Positions 55,096 to 63,737 of a stretch of DNA of 64,000 bases are shown piece by piece. Origin of the DNA: an uncultured delta proteobacterium (lineage in GTDB: Bacteria; Desulfobacterota; Syntrophia; Syntrophales; UBA8958); NCBI GenBank assembly GCA_903885795.1, contig CAISJV010000088.1:16065-80064 (forward strand), in the 5' to 3' direction. A model generated the notes under the pieces. It ran no database searches and was not told the origin of the DNA. It worked only from the letters and a program-made list of their open reading frames with translations. A program made the translations under genes and the position numbers. The first letter of the stretch is position 1. Each line of letters opens with the position of its first letter.

Positions 55096-55175
55096 ATGAT
55101 CAATAATTTACCATAATTTACTTTCTCATTTTCTAACATAATCAAAATCAATACTTTACAAGTTAATATTTTCCC

Positions 55176-55203
55176 TTGACATACTTTAAAATACCCGTAT
55201 ATT
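55176..55203 (+). promoter_or_regulatory. Sigma-70 promoter of the integrase
   Basis: TTGACA (55176-55181), 16-bp spacer, TATATT (55198-55203). Transcription would start around 55210, within a 12-bp direct repeat. Confidence 0.7.
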
Positions 55204-55210
55204 GAAACAA

Positions 55211-55234
55211 AGTGTGGGGTATAGTGTGGGGTAT
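55211..55234 (+). repeat. 12-bp tandem repeat at integrase transcription start
   Basis: AGTGTGGGGTAT occurs twice in direct succession (55211-55222, 55223-55234), just downstream of the promoter. A likely operator or recombinase/Xis arm-type site (inference). Confidence 0.55.
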
Positions 55235-55255
55235 AGAAAAGAAGGGAGCGATTTC

Positions 55256-56410
55256 ATGCCAATACAAAAACGAGAAAAGACGAAATATCCGGGGGTCACT
55301 TTTATTGATGCACAAGGGGCAAGTGGCCCAGAGAAGATTTATTATATCCGCTATCGAAGGCAAGGCAAAGTCATTGAAGAAAAGGCGGGCCGACAATATG
55401 TGGATGACATGACCCCGGCAAAGGCGGCGGGGATTAGAGCAAAGCGAATTGATGGAGAAGAACCTACCAACAGGGCCAAGCGCGAAAGCAAAAAGGCAGC
55501 GAGGCTTGCAGCGGAAGGAAAGTGGACATTATCCCGTCTATGGAAAGAATATTCAAGTCAGAGGCCGGATTCAGTCCCGATAAAGTTTGACGGTTATCGG
55601 TTCAAGAAATATTTGGAGCCGAACTATGGCAAAAAAGAGCCCTCTGAGTTTCACCAGTTGGACGTGGATCGACTTCGCATCAATCTCTTGAAGATCAAGT
55701 CACCACAAACCGTCAAGCACGTCCTGGGGCTTTTAAAGCGTCTCTGCAATTTCGGCGTTAAAAAACAGCTATGTCAGGGGATCAATTTCAAGATTGAAAT
55801 GCCGCGGGTTGATAACCAGAGGACGGAAGATTTAACCGCGGATCAGCTCAAGAGCCTGCTTGATGCTATGAATAAGTCACCCGACACTGAAGCGGCGGAC
55901 TTTATGAGAATGGCACTGTTCACCGGCATGAGGCGCGGCGAACTGTTTAAGCTGCAATGGACGGACATCGACTTTGATCGAGGTTTTATCTATATCCGCC
56001 ATGATCCCAAAGGTGGGAAAAGTCAGATGATCCCATTGAATGAACAGACGCGCGCTATCCTGGAGAATCACCCAAAGACGGCGGCAAATGTCTTTGCCAG
56101 GGCTAACAAGGAACCCTTCACGAATTTTATCAATAAGCGAGTCAGGTTGATACGTGATGCGGCGGGCCTTCCTTCGGATTTCCGACCCCTCCACGGGTTA
56201 CGTCACGCCTACGCTTCTATGCTCGCATCATCGGGGGAAGTGGACATGTATGTTTTGCAAAAACTCTTGACCCACAAGTCACCCCAAATGACTCAACGGT
56301 ATGCACACCTTCGGGATGAAACCATGAAAAAGGCGTCTGCATTGGCGGGGAACATCATCGAGGAAGCGGCAAAGGTTAAGGATCAAGAAGAAGTGGCGGC
56401 CACGGCATAA
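55256..56410 (+). CDS. int: Tyrosine site-specific integrase
   Basis: 384 aa from the ATG at 55256, with GAAGGGAG upstream; an in-frame TTG at 55202 overlaps the promoter. The N-terminal arm-binding part begins with a P4-like segment (KYPGVTFIDAQGASG). The SAM-like core is at ~100-180 and the catalytic domain at ~190-370: Arg in LFTGMRRGELFKLQWTDID, HxxR in LHGLRHAYASMLASSG, and Tyr in HKSPQMTQRYAHLRDE. It integrates the element into tRNA-Glu, judging by the adjacent att site. Confidence 0.95.
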   Translation: MPIQKREKTKYPGVTFIDAQGASGPEKIYYIRYRRQGKVIEEKAGRQYVDDMTPAKAAGIRAKRIDGEEPTNRAKRESKKAARLAAEGKWTLSRLWKEYSSQRPDSVPIKFDGYRFKKYLEPNYGKKEPSEFHQLDVDRLRINLLKIKSPQTVKHVLGLLKRLCNFGVKKQLCQGINFKIEMPRVDNQRTEDLTADQLKSLLDAMNKSPDTEAADFMRMALFTGMRRGELFKLQWTDIDFDRGFIYIRHDPKGGKSQMIPLNEQTRAILENHPKTAANVFARANKEPFTNFINKRVRLIRDAAGLPSDFRPLHGLRHAYASMLASSGEVDMYVLQKLLTHKSPQMTQRYAHLRDETMKKASALAGNIIEEAAKVKDQEEVAATA

Positions 56411-56522
56411 CGAGAAGGAAAAACCGGGGATAGGTCCGGCGTCATGAACTGGACCGACAAGCGGGGGGAACCCCTCCCTCGCTTTCCCGTATCACATAGG
56501 GGGGATGTGAGAGGGAAGCCAC

Positions 56523-57215
56523 ATGAAGAAAAACGAAATCTTAGGCAGGTGGTTATCATGGAAGATTGACATCGCGCATAGAATATACTGCTCAGCTTAC
56601 ACAGAAGATGGCAATGCAGTAATTCCCGATACAGCAGAGTCGTGGTTTGCGGAAATAGCCGATACAGCACCGTCGTGGTTTTTAAAGTGCGACGGATGTG
56701 AAACATTCGCCGAATGGATTGAGAAGCATCCTGACAGGGTAAAACCATTTCACTTTGTGTGCACTCCCCTTTATTGGGCGAATAAAGACTTTGCCACATC
56801 AGAAAAAGTCCTCAAGTATGAGGCACATAGATTGGCAAAGCTTCTTAAGAAAGTAGATTTATCATCGCTCGACGGTAATGATCTTGATGCCATTGAAGAC
56901 ACCGTGGCAAGGGTGACTAATTTTGCGAATTTTATTGATGGTTATATTCTCGGCCATGAAGAAAGAATGATGGATGCCAAGTGGCCTTACAAACTCGGCC
57001 CAGGTGCAGCCAGTGCAGAGAGAGGCGAAGAAACTAAGAAAATAGTAAAAACATTACTTGAGAAATATGGCGGAATTAAGGGATTCATCGGCCTTCCTTA
57101 CGGGGGAAAGACACCTGTTAAAAAAGAAATCGCCAAGGAACTCTTAGCCAAAGATGGAGATACCCGCCAAGTCGATAACATATTGAAACAGTTTAAGAAG
57201 GAGGCTGATTTATAA
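56523..57215 (+). CDS. Unknown protein of the integrated element
   Basis: 230 aa, acidic/helical, Trp-rich N-terminal half. It has a short internal repeat: IPDTAESWFAEI then ADTAPSWF. The two Cys near ~60 (KCDGCETFAEW) could bind metal. The C-terminal third is Lys-rich. No family recognised. ATG lies 112 bp after int, with GAGAGGGAAG upstream. It is followed by a terminator, so it is the last gene of the int transcript. Confidence 0.6.
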   Translation: MKKNEILGRWLSWKIDIAHRIYCSAYTEDGNAVIPDTAESWFAEIADTAPSWFLKCDGCETFAEWIEKHPDRVKPFHFVCTPLYWANKDFATSEKVLKYEAHRLAKLLKKVDLSSLDGNDLDAIEDTVARVTNFANFIDGYILGHEERMMDAKWPYKLGPGAASAERGEETKKIVKTLLEKYGGIKGFIGLPYGGKTPVKKEIAKELLAKDGDTRQVDNILKQFKKEADL

Positions 57216-57293
57216 AAAAAGAATACTGAAATCATAATTCGATTTCATGAAATCCTACTTGGGTTTCAATGACATAGATCATACTTTGAATTA

Positions 57294-57320
57294 CCCTCGA
57301 TTCACATCGGGGGTTTTTTT
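57294..57320 (+). terminator. Intrinsic terminator after int transcript
   Basis: CCCTCGAT-TCAC-ATCGGGGG (one G-T pair) followed by seven T residues. Confidence 0.85.
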
Positions 57321-57355
57321 ATACCCCCCGTCAAAACTCACTGGAGGTGAACATC

Positions 57356-57586
57356 ATGAAAGGCACAAACATAGGCGAACTTCTCAAGAAACCCTACCTG
57401 AAAGAAGAGGAAGTAGCGGCGATCACGGGCCGGGCCGTCTCCACTCTTCGCAATGAGCGTCACTTACGGCGCGGGTTGCCCTATCTGAAGATCGGCAAGC
57501 GATCAATCAGGTACATGACGGTGGACGTTATCTCAACGATGGAAGCCTGGCGGATCTGCTTCGATAATTCACCAGGCGGCGCGTAG
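57356..57586 (+). CDS. Small HTH protein, AlpA/excisionase-like
   Basis: 76 aa from the ATG at 57356 with GGAGGTG upstream (an in-frame GTG at 57347 lies inside that site). MerR-like/HTH_17 fold: YLKEEEVAAITGRAVSTLRN and the wing LPYLKIGKRSIRYMTVDVIS. Such proteins act as excisionase or regulator of integrase. It begins the rightward transcript. Confidence 0.72.
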   Translation: MKGTNIGELLKKPYLKEEEVAAITGRAVSTLRNERHLRRGLPYLKIGKRSIRYMTVDVISTMEAWRICFDNSPGGA

Positions 57587-57635
57587 TCAAGGGCGGGATC
57601 TGCAAAATTAACGACTAAATTTAGGAGGCGTGACC

Positions 57636-58868
57636 ATGAACACCAGTGACATACTTGATCAACTTATGCCCCTCTTCCAGAAGAAGTTGGAGTTGTCCAT
57701 CGAAAAAGAGAGGATGATCCAGAACGGGGCATTTATTACCCCCGAGCAGAAGAACGATGTCCGCAAAACGGATCTTGAATACAAGAAACTCGAAGCCCAG
57801 ATCACGAACGATAAGGACAAATTGAAGTGGGAGAAGGAAAAGCTGACGACCGCTATCAAGGGTGATTATGACATTCAGTTTCTTAAGAACACTGGGATGC
57901 TCGACACTGAACGTCTCAAGGGTCTCAACGAAAAAGAGAAACAGACGATCATGGAGGAAGGCTTGAATTCGAGGGCTAAGCTCAGCTCCGACACCGAGAC
58001 GAACAAGGCGTACCTGACAACTTTAGGCACCATCCTGGGACACGCACAGGTTGCCACGAGTCCAGACGGGACCACCAGAAAGCCGACAGAAGAGGTAGGG
58101 ACTGCGGCCAGGTCTCTTATGGTGCAAACCGGCCTTGCAAAACCAGCCCCGGCCAGAACCGTGGCAGGAGAAGCGGAAGTCGCCGCCGGGATTCTCAGGG
58201 AACACGAAAAGGCCGGGACCGCAGGCGCCGCCCGGAACTATGTGAACTCTTTGTCTCCAGACGTCAGAGCGGAGACCTTGAAGCTCCTGAACCCAGGGAA
58301 CGCAACCCCAGCCCCAGCCCCAGGAGCAGGGGCACTCCCGGTTGCTCCGACAACCGATACAAGACCGCCTCTTGCAGCGGGCCAATCCGCAGGTCTGGCC
58401 TTAGAGCCTGTTCGCTCAGTAGTCCAGCCCGTTATCCCTGCTGCCGCTCCCGTCGTGGAAGCGAGGCCGACGCTGGTTCCGAGCACTCCGGTCGTTGCCC
58501 CGGCATCAGGAGTGGTGTCACCGTCTATTGCACGTTCGCCGGTGACACCAACCATCCCGGCTATAAATCCGGTACGGTCCCCACTCCCGGAAGGAAATAT
58601 CTTCAGAAAGGCCGGGCGCGTATTGGGGACCGTCGCTGGCGGTGTAAAGGTAGTTCAAGACAATTTGCAGGAGCTAATTAGTGAATCTCCACACCGTGCT
58701 CTTGTCGGGGTGGGGCTTGCCGCTAAGGAAACAGCCAAAGCCGCTGGGAACGTCTTAACGGGAGTAGCAGATCCGACCCCAGAAGAAGCATCCTTTGAGG
58801 TATCAAAGAAAAGAGCATTACAGAAAGCTCGGGGTCTTGGCCCCGGTGGGGTCTCGGGCGATTTCTAA
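57636..58868 (+). CDS. Coiled-coil and Ala/Pro-rich protein of the element
   Basis: 410 aa from the ATG at 57636 (TAGGAGG upstream). N-terminal ~110 residues are charged coiled coil (KKLELSIEKERMIQNGAFIT). The middle (~190-330) is low-complexity Ala, Pro, Val, Thr (ATPAPAPGAGALPVAP); the C-terminus is helical. No catalytic motif. It resembles phage scaffold or internal structural proteins only in composition. Function unknown. Confidence 0.55.
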   Translation: MNTSDILDQLMPLFQKKLELSIEKERMIQNGAFITPEQKNDVRKTDLEYKKLEAQITNDKDKLKWEKEKLTTAIKGDYDIQFLKNTGMLDTERLKGLNEKEKQTIMEEGLNSRAKLSSDTETNKAYLTTLGTILGHAQVATSPDGTTRKPTEEVGTAARSLMVQTGLAKPAPARTVAGEAEVAAGILREHEKAGTAGAARNYVNSLSPDVRAETLKLLNPGNATPAPAPGAGALPVAPTTDTRPPLAAGQSAGLALEPVRSVVQPVIPAAAPVVEARPTLVPSTPVVAPASGVVSPSIARSPVTPTIPAINPVRSPLPEGNIFRKAGRVLGTVAGGVKVVQDNLQELISESPHRALVGVGLAAKETAKAAGNVLTGVADPTPEEASFEVSKKRALQKARGLGPGGVSGDF

Positions 58869-58898
58869 TAAACGAATAACAGAAAGGATTACCATAAC

Positions 58899-59102
58899 AT
58901 GGAAGCAGCGAGGCCAGAACCAAGGATACCTGGTAAGGGGTATATTACGGCTCAACTGGAGTTCAGCCCGACAGGATATTTGAAAGCCATCTTGTTAAAT
59001 GCTGAAACGGACACCGACCAGGTAACATTAGAGCGTGCTCTTTTCAGAGTCCTGAACCCCGGCCACATGGGATGGCTCCGGCGGCTTTTCCGCAGGGAGT
59101 GA
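58899..59102 (+). CDS. Small unknown protein
   Basis: 67 aa. Short beta segment (GKGYITAQLEFSPTGYLKAI) and a basic C-terminal helix (RALFRVLNPGHMGWLRRLF). Starts 30 bp after the previous gene, with AGAAAGGA. No family recognised. Confidence 0.5.
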   Translation: MEAARPEPRIPGKGYITAQLEFSPTGYLKAILLNAETDTDQVTLERALFRVLNPGHMGWLRRLFRRE

Positions 59103-59112
59103 AGGAGGGGAC

Positions 59113-59328
59113 ATGTTCAAGCCGAACCGAAGATTCCGGCGCGATTATGACCGTTGTTTCCGAAAGGACCCGGCAGCGGCAAATGTCTTTCTCCTACTTG
59201 CCGAACTTGCAGACGGAAAGGGACAGGTCGGGCTGGGGCCGTCTCCTGAAGAAGAGATCCAAAAGCTTATGAGGGCGCGGTTCAACGATCCGAAGGCCTA
59301 CCAATTACCAGGAGGGCCGAAACGATGA
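59113..59328 (+). CDS. Small unknown protein
   Basis: 71 aa, GGAGGGGAC before the ATG. Basic N-terminus (KPNRRFRRDYDRCFRKDP), then a helix (AAANVFLLLAELADG) with the look of a small DNA- or protein-binding factor. Overlaps the replication gene by 4 bp. Confidence 0.6.
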   Translation: MFKPNRRFRRDYDRCFRKDPAAANVFLLLAELADGKGQVGLGPSPEEEIQKLMRARFNDPKAYQLPGGPKR

Positions 59329-60137
59329 ACCGGGGCTATGTGAGATTATGGAGGAAATCGCTTGACGCCGGATGGATCAGGAATCACAAATTGTGGGCCT
59401 TCTGGACATATTGTTTGATGAAAGCCAGCTATAAGGAGTTTGACGCCATTGTTGGCCTACAAGTCGTTCACCTTATGCCAGGGCAATTCGTATTTGGCCG
59501 GAAAATAGCCTCTAAGGAAACTGGGCTCACAGAGCAGGAAATCCGCACTATCATTGACTTTCTGAAAAAATGCGGAAATCTAACCATCAAAACAACCAAC
59601 AAATTTTCGATTATTACAATAATAAATTGGCATATTTACCAAGGTGATGATTTGGAAAATAACCAGCAAATCAACCAGCCACTAACCAACAAAGAACCAC
59701 ATACAAACATTAAAGCATTAAAGAATATAAAAACCTTCTTGTCCGACTCTGTTGAGATCGGACTTAGCGATCTTCTTCTTGAAAAAATCCTTTCCCGGAA
59801 TCCGAATCACAAAAAGCCGGACCTTCAGGCATGGGCAAAGGACGTTGACCGGATGATCCGGCTCGACAAGCGAACGCCGGAAGAGATCCAGGCTGTAATC
59901 AAGTGGTGTCAGTCTGACCCCTTCTGGCAAAACAACATTCTTTCAACTATAAAACTACGAAGTAAGTTCGATCAGCTTCGCTTGAAAATGAAGGCCAACG
60001 GGAACCAGATCATTACCGTTGCCCCTCCCCCTCCCTTGAAGTGTTCCCGGTGCCAGAGAGAGCTTGTTGTCAAAAACGAGCTTTACGGCGACGGATGCGT
60101 TTATTGTGAACGGGATTTGGAAGCGGCACAAGTATGA
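59325..60137 (+). CDS. Replication initiator-like protein with C-terminal Zn-ribbon
   Basis: 270 aa. The N-terminal ~100 residues resemble the winged-helix part of phage replication/primosomal proteins (KETGLTEQEIRTIIDFLKK). An Asn/Gln-rich linker follows, then a helical domain containing QAVIKWCQSDPFWQNNIL, a DnaD/O-like pattern, and a C-terminal CSRCQREL ... CVYC zinc ribbon. It is coupled to DnaB by a 4-bp overlap, so it probably loads the helicase at the element origin. Confidence 0.65.
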   Translation: MNRGYVRLWRKSLDAGWIRNHKLWAFWTYCLMKASYKEFDAIVGLQVVHLMPGQFVFGRKIASKETGLTEQEIRTIIDFLKKCGNLTIKTTNKFSIITIINWHIYQGDDLENNQQINQPLTNKEPHTNIKALKNIKTFLSDSVEIGLSDLLLEKILSRNPNHKKPDLQAWAKDVDRMIRLDKRTPEEIQAVIKWCQSDPFWQNNILSTIKLRSKFDQLRLKMKANGNQIITVAPPPPLKCSRCQRELVVKNELYGDGCVYCERDLEAAQV

Positions 60138-61435
60138 ATGATATTGACCTATCTTCCAACCGTCTCCCTCCCCACAACATCGTCGCGGAGAAGTCCGTCC
60201 TGGGGGCTATCTTGTTTGACAATCCTTGCCTGGGGACTGTCCTTGAGATAATTGACGCGGGGGACTTCTACAGTGACGCGCACCGGAAGATATTTGCGGT
60301 CATCATAGAACTGTCCGAGCGGAATGAACCGGCTGATATTGTCACCCTGAGCAATGCCTTGAATGATCAAAAGCGTCTGGATCAGGTCGGCGGCGTGGTC
60401 TATATCGCTGATCTTGTTGATAACGTCGGATCGGCAGCAAACGTCGCCTATTACGCCAAGATCGTCAAGGAGAAGGCTGTTGACCGGTCCATCATCGCTG
60501 CGGCGTCACAGATGATTGATGCTGCCTATTCACCAGAGAAAAGCACGGAAGAGGCGATCAATGAAGCACAACAGGTCATTCTGACGCTTTCAATGTCCAG
60601 GAGAAAGCGGCGCGTTCAGACAGCCCGCGAGATCGCCAAGCAGACGTTTGACATGATTGAGGAACGGTCCAAACGTGGCGACACTTTGACGGGACTTTCA
60701 ACGGGGCTGAAAAAACTGGATGATCTGACACTTGGATTGCAGGCGGGGGAGCTGTTCATTATTGCAGCTCGTCCAGGGATGGGGAAGACTGCCCTTGCTA
60801 TCGGCATTGCGCACCATATCGCACAGACAGGAACCCCGGTCTTTTTCCATTCGGCGGAAATGCCTGCACAAACGCTTATGATCCGTATGCTCTCAGGGGC
60901 AACCGGGCTTGATTCTCATAAACTTCGTCGTGGGTTGATCTTTGGATCATCCTGGGCTTCACTTACCAAGGCAACGAGCACCATCGCATCGATCCCACTA
61001 TTCATTGATGACGGGTCCGACGTGACGCCGACAGAACTTCAGGCGACGGCAAGGCGCGTCAAGGCAGAACACGGGATTGGTTTACTCATTGTCGATTACA
61101 TGCAACTGATGAAAGCGAACGGACGCTATGAAACGAGGGAAAGGGAGGTCGCGGAAATATCCCGGACACTCAAGGGAATCGCCAGGGAATTGAACATACC
61201 CGTTATCGGGCTTTCACAGTTGAATCGAAATATCGACGCCAGGCAGGATAAAAGACCACTTCTTTCAGACCTTCGTGAGTCCGGGGCAATCGAGCAGGAC
61301 GCCGACGTGATCGCGTTCATCTACCGGGACGAGGAAAAAGGCACGGCTGAAATCAAAATCGCCAAGCACAGGAACGGTCCTACGGGGCAAATTACAGTTC
61401 GCTTCTCCGGGACGCAGACCTTTGAAGACTTGTAA
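60134..61435 (+). CDS. dnaB: Replicative DNA helicase DnaB
   Basis: 433 aa. N-terminal DnaB domain from NIVAEKSVLGAILFDN; Walker A ARPGMGKTALAIGIAHHIA; Walker B LLIVDYMQLM; later GLSQLNRNIDARQDKRPLLS and the arginine-finger region. A complete hexameric helicase, slightly shorter than host DnaB. It is the element's own copy, since the gene lies in its replication block. Confidence 0.95.
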   Translation: MNDIDLSSNRLPPHNIVAEKSVLGAILFDNPCLGTVLEIIDAGDFYSDAHRKIFAVIIELSERNEPADIVTLSNALNDQKRLDQVGGVVYIADLVDNVGSAANVAYYAKIVKEKAVDRSIIAAASQMIDAAYSPEKSTEEAINEAQQVILTLSMSRRKRRVQTAREIAKQTFDMIEERSKRGDTLTGLSTGLKKLDDLTLGLQAGELFIIAARPGMGKTALAIGIAHHIAQTGTPVFFHSAEMPAQTLMIRMLSGATGLDSHKLRRGLIFGSSWASLTKATSTIASIPLFIDDGSDVTPTELQATARRVKAEHGIGLLIVDYMQLMKANGRYETREREVAEISRTLKGIARELNIPVIGLSQLNRNIDARQDKRPLLSDLRESGAIEQDADVIAFIYRDEEKGTAEIKIAKHRNGPTGQITVRFSGTQTFEDL

Positions 61436-61440
61436 ATAAG

Positions 61441-61566
61441 ATGGGAAATATGAAGATCCATTGGGAGAGAAATGGGCTTGGGCGATCCCAGGATAACCCC
61501 AATCCGACTTCCCCCGCCTCAGCGATTCCTGGATCTCAGCGAGGGACATTCCGATTCCGTATTTAG
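61441..61566 (+). CDS. Possible 41-aa protein, related to next gene
   Basis: 41 codons from ATG 61441, six bases after dnaB; no ribosome-binding site. The segment NPTSPASAIPGSQRG matches NPSRPASTIPGSRQAG of the following ORF, which suggests duplication of a small coding unit or of a noncoding repeat. Confidence 0.3.
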   Translation: MGNMKIHWERNGLGRSQDNPNPTSPASAIPGSQRGTFRFRI

Positions 61567-61586
61567 GAGGCGGAAGACAAGATAAT

Positions 61587-61805
61587 ATGATGATAAAACG
61601 GGAAATGGGAAAGGGTGAAGAGGCCTCTCAGGGGAGTCTCAACCCGTCCCGTCCTGCCTCAACGATCCCTGGTTCTCGGCAAGCGGGGCCTGAATCTGGT
61701 TCTAATTTACCCCCAGCTTCTGATGGTGTCAAGGGGAAAGAACAATATGCCGTCCAGACCGACACTATCGACAGTGCTTCCCTTATGATCTTGTCAAGGG
61801 TTTAG
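61587..61805 (+). CDS. Possible small Ser/Pro-rich protein
   Basis: 72 aa. Basic N-terminus, Ser/Pro/Gly-rich middle with the duplicated IPGS unit, hydrophobic end. AGGAGG lies ~18 bases upstream, rather far. No family recognised. Confidence 0.35.
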   Translation: MMIKREMGKGEEASQGSLNPSRPASTIPGSRQAGPESGSNLPPASDGVKGKEQYAVQTDTIDSASLMILSRV

Positions 61806-61981
61806 AAATGGACTGAAAATTCCATTTATTTAGAGGTTTTTAGAGGTCTTCTCAGGTTCTTGTGCTGCGACATGCTGGCTGAGAATGACAATAAAAGACA
61901 AGTTTTGCTAACGTTTTTGCATATCCCCTTTCTGTAACGTGTTGCAATCGTGGCACTTTTATATTTAGTCATTATGCAGTT

Positions 61982-62047
61982 TTTGACGGTTCTGGTGAGG
62001 TTTTTGACAGCTTTCAAGCATGTTTTGACGGTTCTGGTGAGGTTTTA
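61982..62047 (+). repeat. Iteron-like 24-bp direct repeats, array A
   Basis: TTTTGACGGTTCTGGTGAGG (full unit 24 bp, ending TTTT) occurs at 61982-62005 and again, identical, at 62024-62047, with a 42-bp period. Lies just upstream of 62058. The stretch 61806-62057 holds no other gene; its left part has the related TTTTTAGAGG words. Confidence 0.8.
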
Positions 62048-62057
62048 GGGAGGTTTT

Positions 62058-62582
62058 ATGCAAGTTCAACTGTTGGTCGAAAGAGACCAAAACGAGTGCA
62101 TTGTCAAGGTAGCTGGTACGGCCTATACATTTAAGCGCAATGAATACGGGCACTTTATCACGGATATTTTAAGCGCTGATCACTTCGCCTGGGTGAATGA
62201 TCCGACCCGTTCAGCATCTTTCAGGGTGTATAGCGTCCCGGAACACAAAGAAGTAATTATGGAAGAAACCGGCAAGCAGGCAATGAGCACTTGCACACCG
62301 ACAACCGGCAAAGGGGCTGATGCGGGGATCAATATCCCGGAACGGAACGGAGGTCGTCCACGTGCTGCGGAACCCTATCAGAAGGTCACGGTCACACTTT
62401 ATGAACGTCAAATCCTTTTCCTGGACAAAGCCGTCCTGGCCATCCGAGAACGGACAGGTCAGGCAGTCAACCGCGCGGAGCTGATCCGGGCGATCCTGGA
62501 GGCCGCTTCCGGGTCGCTGAATCCTGAAGTAAAGGACTTTGACAAGAACGTCCGGGGACTATTCCCGATCCTGAATGGATGA
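62058..62582 (+). CDS. Ribbon-helix-helix-type DNA-binding protein
   Basis: 174 aa with GGGAGG upstream. N-terminal domain (~60 aa) strand-rich, unassigned (VQLLVERDQNECIVKVAGTA). The C-terminal ~65 residues fit a ribbon-helix-helix: the strand KVTVTLYERQILFLDKAV is followed by helix ERTGQAVNRAELIRAILEAA. A likely replication copy-control or partition-type regulator of the element; it starts directly after repeat array A, which could be its operator. Confidence 0.6.
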   Translation: MQVQLLVERDQNECIVKVAGTAYTFKRNEYGHFITDILSADHFAWVNDPTRSASFRVYSVPEHKEVIMEETGKQAMSTCTPTTGKGADAGINIPERNGGRPRAAEPYQKVTVTLYERQILFLDKAVLAIRERTGQAVNRAELIRAILEAASGSLNPEVKDFDKNVRGLFPILNG

Positions 62583-62848
62583 TCACCATGAGTCGAACAA
62601 CTGAAAACATGCAAAAGGATTCAGCGAAAGGATCGATTGTTTCCCCTGATCAGATAACGCTCGTCTTCGGGGAAGCCCTGGTGAAGTTTCGCCAGGGGGT
62701 GGCCAAGTATGGCGACTTTGACCCGGCAACGGATAGCAGAGACTTCCTGAAGGAGACTGAGGCGGAAATATTGGACGCCATAAACTACCTTGCCATGTTC
62801 CTGATGAAGCTGAGGGCAATAAGGGAAGTCCAAAAGGATTGTCGATGA
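62579..62848 (+). CDS. Small MazG-like nucleotide pyrophosphohydrolase-like fragment
   Basis: 89 aa from the ATGA overlap with the upstream gene (or 86 from ATG 62588). The helix ETEAEILDAINYLAMFLMKL looks like the ExxxD part of MazG/phosphoribosyl-ATP-pyrophosphohydrolase-like helices, but the first EExxE pair is not evident. Possibly a partial or diverged form. Confidence 0.5.
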   Translation: MITMSRTTENMQKDSAKGSIVSPDQITLVFGEALVKFRQGVAKYGDFDPATDSRDFLKETEAEILDAINYLAMFLMKLRAIREVQKDCR

Positions 62849-62882
62849 CCATTGTTGTACCACGGGTCAGAATCGAGGTAAG

Positions 62883-63107
62883 TTGACACAGCAAAGCCCC
62901 ATAAAACCTTCTTATCACACACTCGGTGAGATTTGCATCCGACTGAACTGTGGCTCCCAAAGAGTCAGGCGGCTTATCAAGGAGGGACTGCCCGCCGTGC
63001 GGATCGCCGGTCAGTATATGATGTCGGAAAAGCGGTTTTTGGAATGGCTTGAACAGAAGTCAAAAAAGGGGATCGATAATGTTGACACCCATGGAGGGCC
63101 TCAGTAG
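62883..63107 (+). CDS. HTH_17 excisionase-like DNA-binding protein
   Basis: 74 aa, TTG start at 62883. HTH_17-type: YHTLGEICIRLNCGSQRVRR, then LPAVRIAGQYMMSEKRFLEW. A second such protein besides 57356-57586; one may be Xis, the other a regulator. It closes the small-gene cluster. Confidence 0.65.
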   Translation: MTQQSPIKPSYHTLGEICIRLNCGSQRVRRLIKEGLPAVRIAGQYMMSEKRFLEWLEQKSKKGIDNVDTHGGPQ

Positions 63108-63443
63108 TCAGTCAAGTTTCGGCATCGATGGCGGCTTTAATGTGAGGTTTTTTTAGGTTTTCTGCACCGAAAAATGTAGCCGTTCTTTTGCTGTAACCTG
63201 CCCTAATTGCGGCCTGTGTAGCGTTCAGATCAACGAGATATTCGACGACGAATAGTTGTTGCTTGGCATTTAATGACAGATTTGAAGAAGGTTTTGACAG
63301 ATTTGAGACAGGTTTTCTACTGGTTCTGGCAGTTCTTGGGGTGAAACCGCTTCACGCGAATGCCGGATCATCCTTCATGAAGAGTTGAAGGGATGACATC
63401 CGTTGTCCCCCTTCAGGAGTAAAGGAAATGTCGCAGAGGAAAG
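63108..63443. other. Noncoding module with iteron-like repeats, array B
   Basis: 336 bp without a convincing gene. At 63273-63314 two 21-bp tandem units (TGACAGATTTGAAGAAGGTT and TGACAGATTTGAGACAGGTT) occur. Further left are GTGAGGTTTTTTTAGG and CTGTAACCTG...AATTGCGG, arranged as in region 61830-61960. Probably a regulatory or replication-related region. Confidence 0.5.
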
Positions 63444-63704
63444 GTGCCGCTTGTGACGAAAAGAAACCATTCTGATTATGATGGTTTGTTTCACGGCGAA
63501 GCGGGTCTATGGTCGGCGGTCCTGTTAGTCATCCTGAGTGAGATAGAGGAGTCGAGAGATCAGTTCATTTATGAACAGGCCATGCGGATCGTCGTGGAAC
63601 CAGAGAATTCTTGCTTACCTTTAATTGCCGCTGCCCTGGGACTGGACATCGGAGAACTGCAAAGAAAGATCTTCCGTCGCCTGAAAAAGTCGGGACAAAG
63701 GTAA
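63444..63704 (+). CDS. Small unknown protein
   Basis: 86 aa, GTG start with AGAGGAAAG upstream. Helical: WSAVLLVILSEIEESRDQFI, CLPLIAAALGLDIGELQRKI and a basic end. The last part looks like a small helix-turn-helix (LGLDIGELQRKIFRRLKK). No family recognised. Confidence 0.5.
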   Translation: MPLVTKRNHSDYDGLFHGEAGLWSAVLLVILSEIEESRDQFIYEQAMRIVVEPENSCLPLIAAALGLDIGELQRKIFRRLKKSGQR

Positions 63705-63737
63705 ACCAGCTCATTGAAAACTTAGCTTAGGTGGATA

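Noticed and set aside
61965..62153. 62-codon minus-strand frame with KPHQNRQ repeats
   Set aside because: The repeat is explained by the 24-bp direct repeats in DNA; no start signal on that strand.
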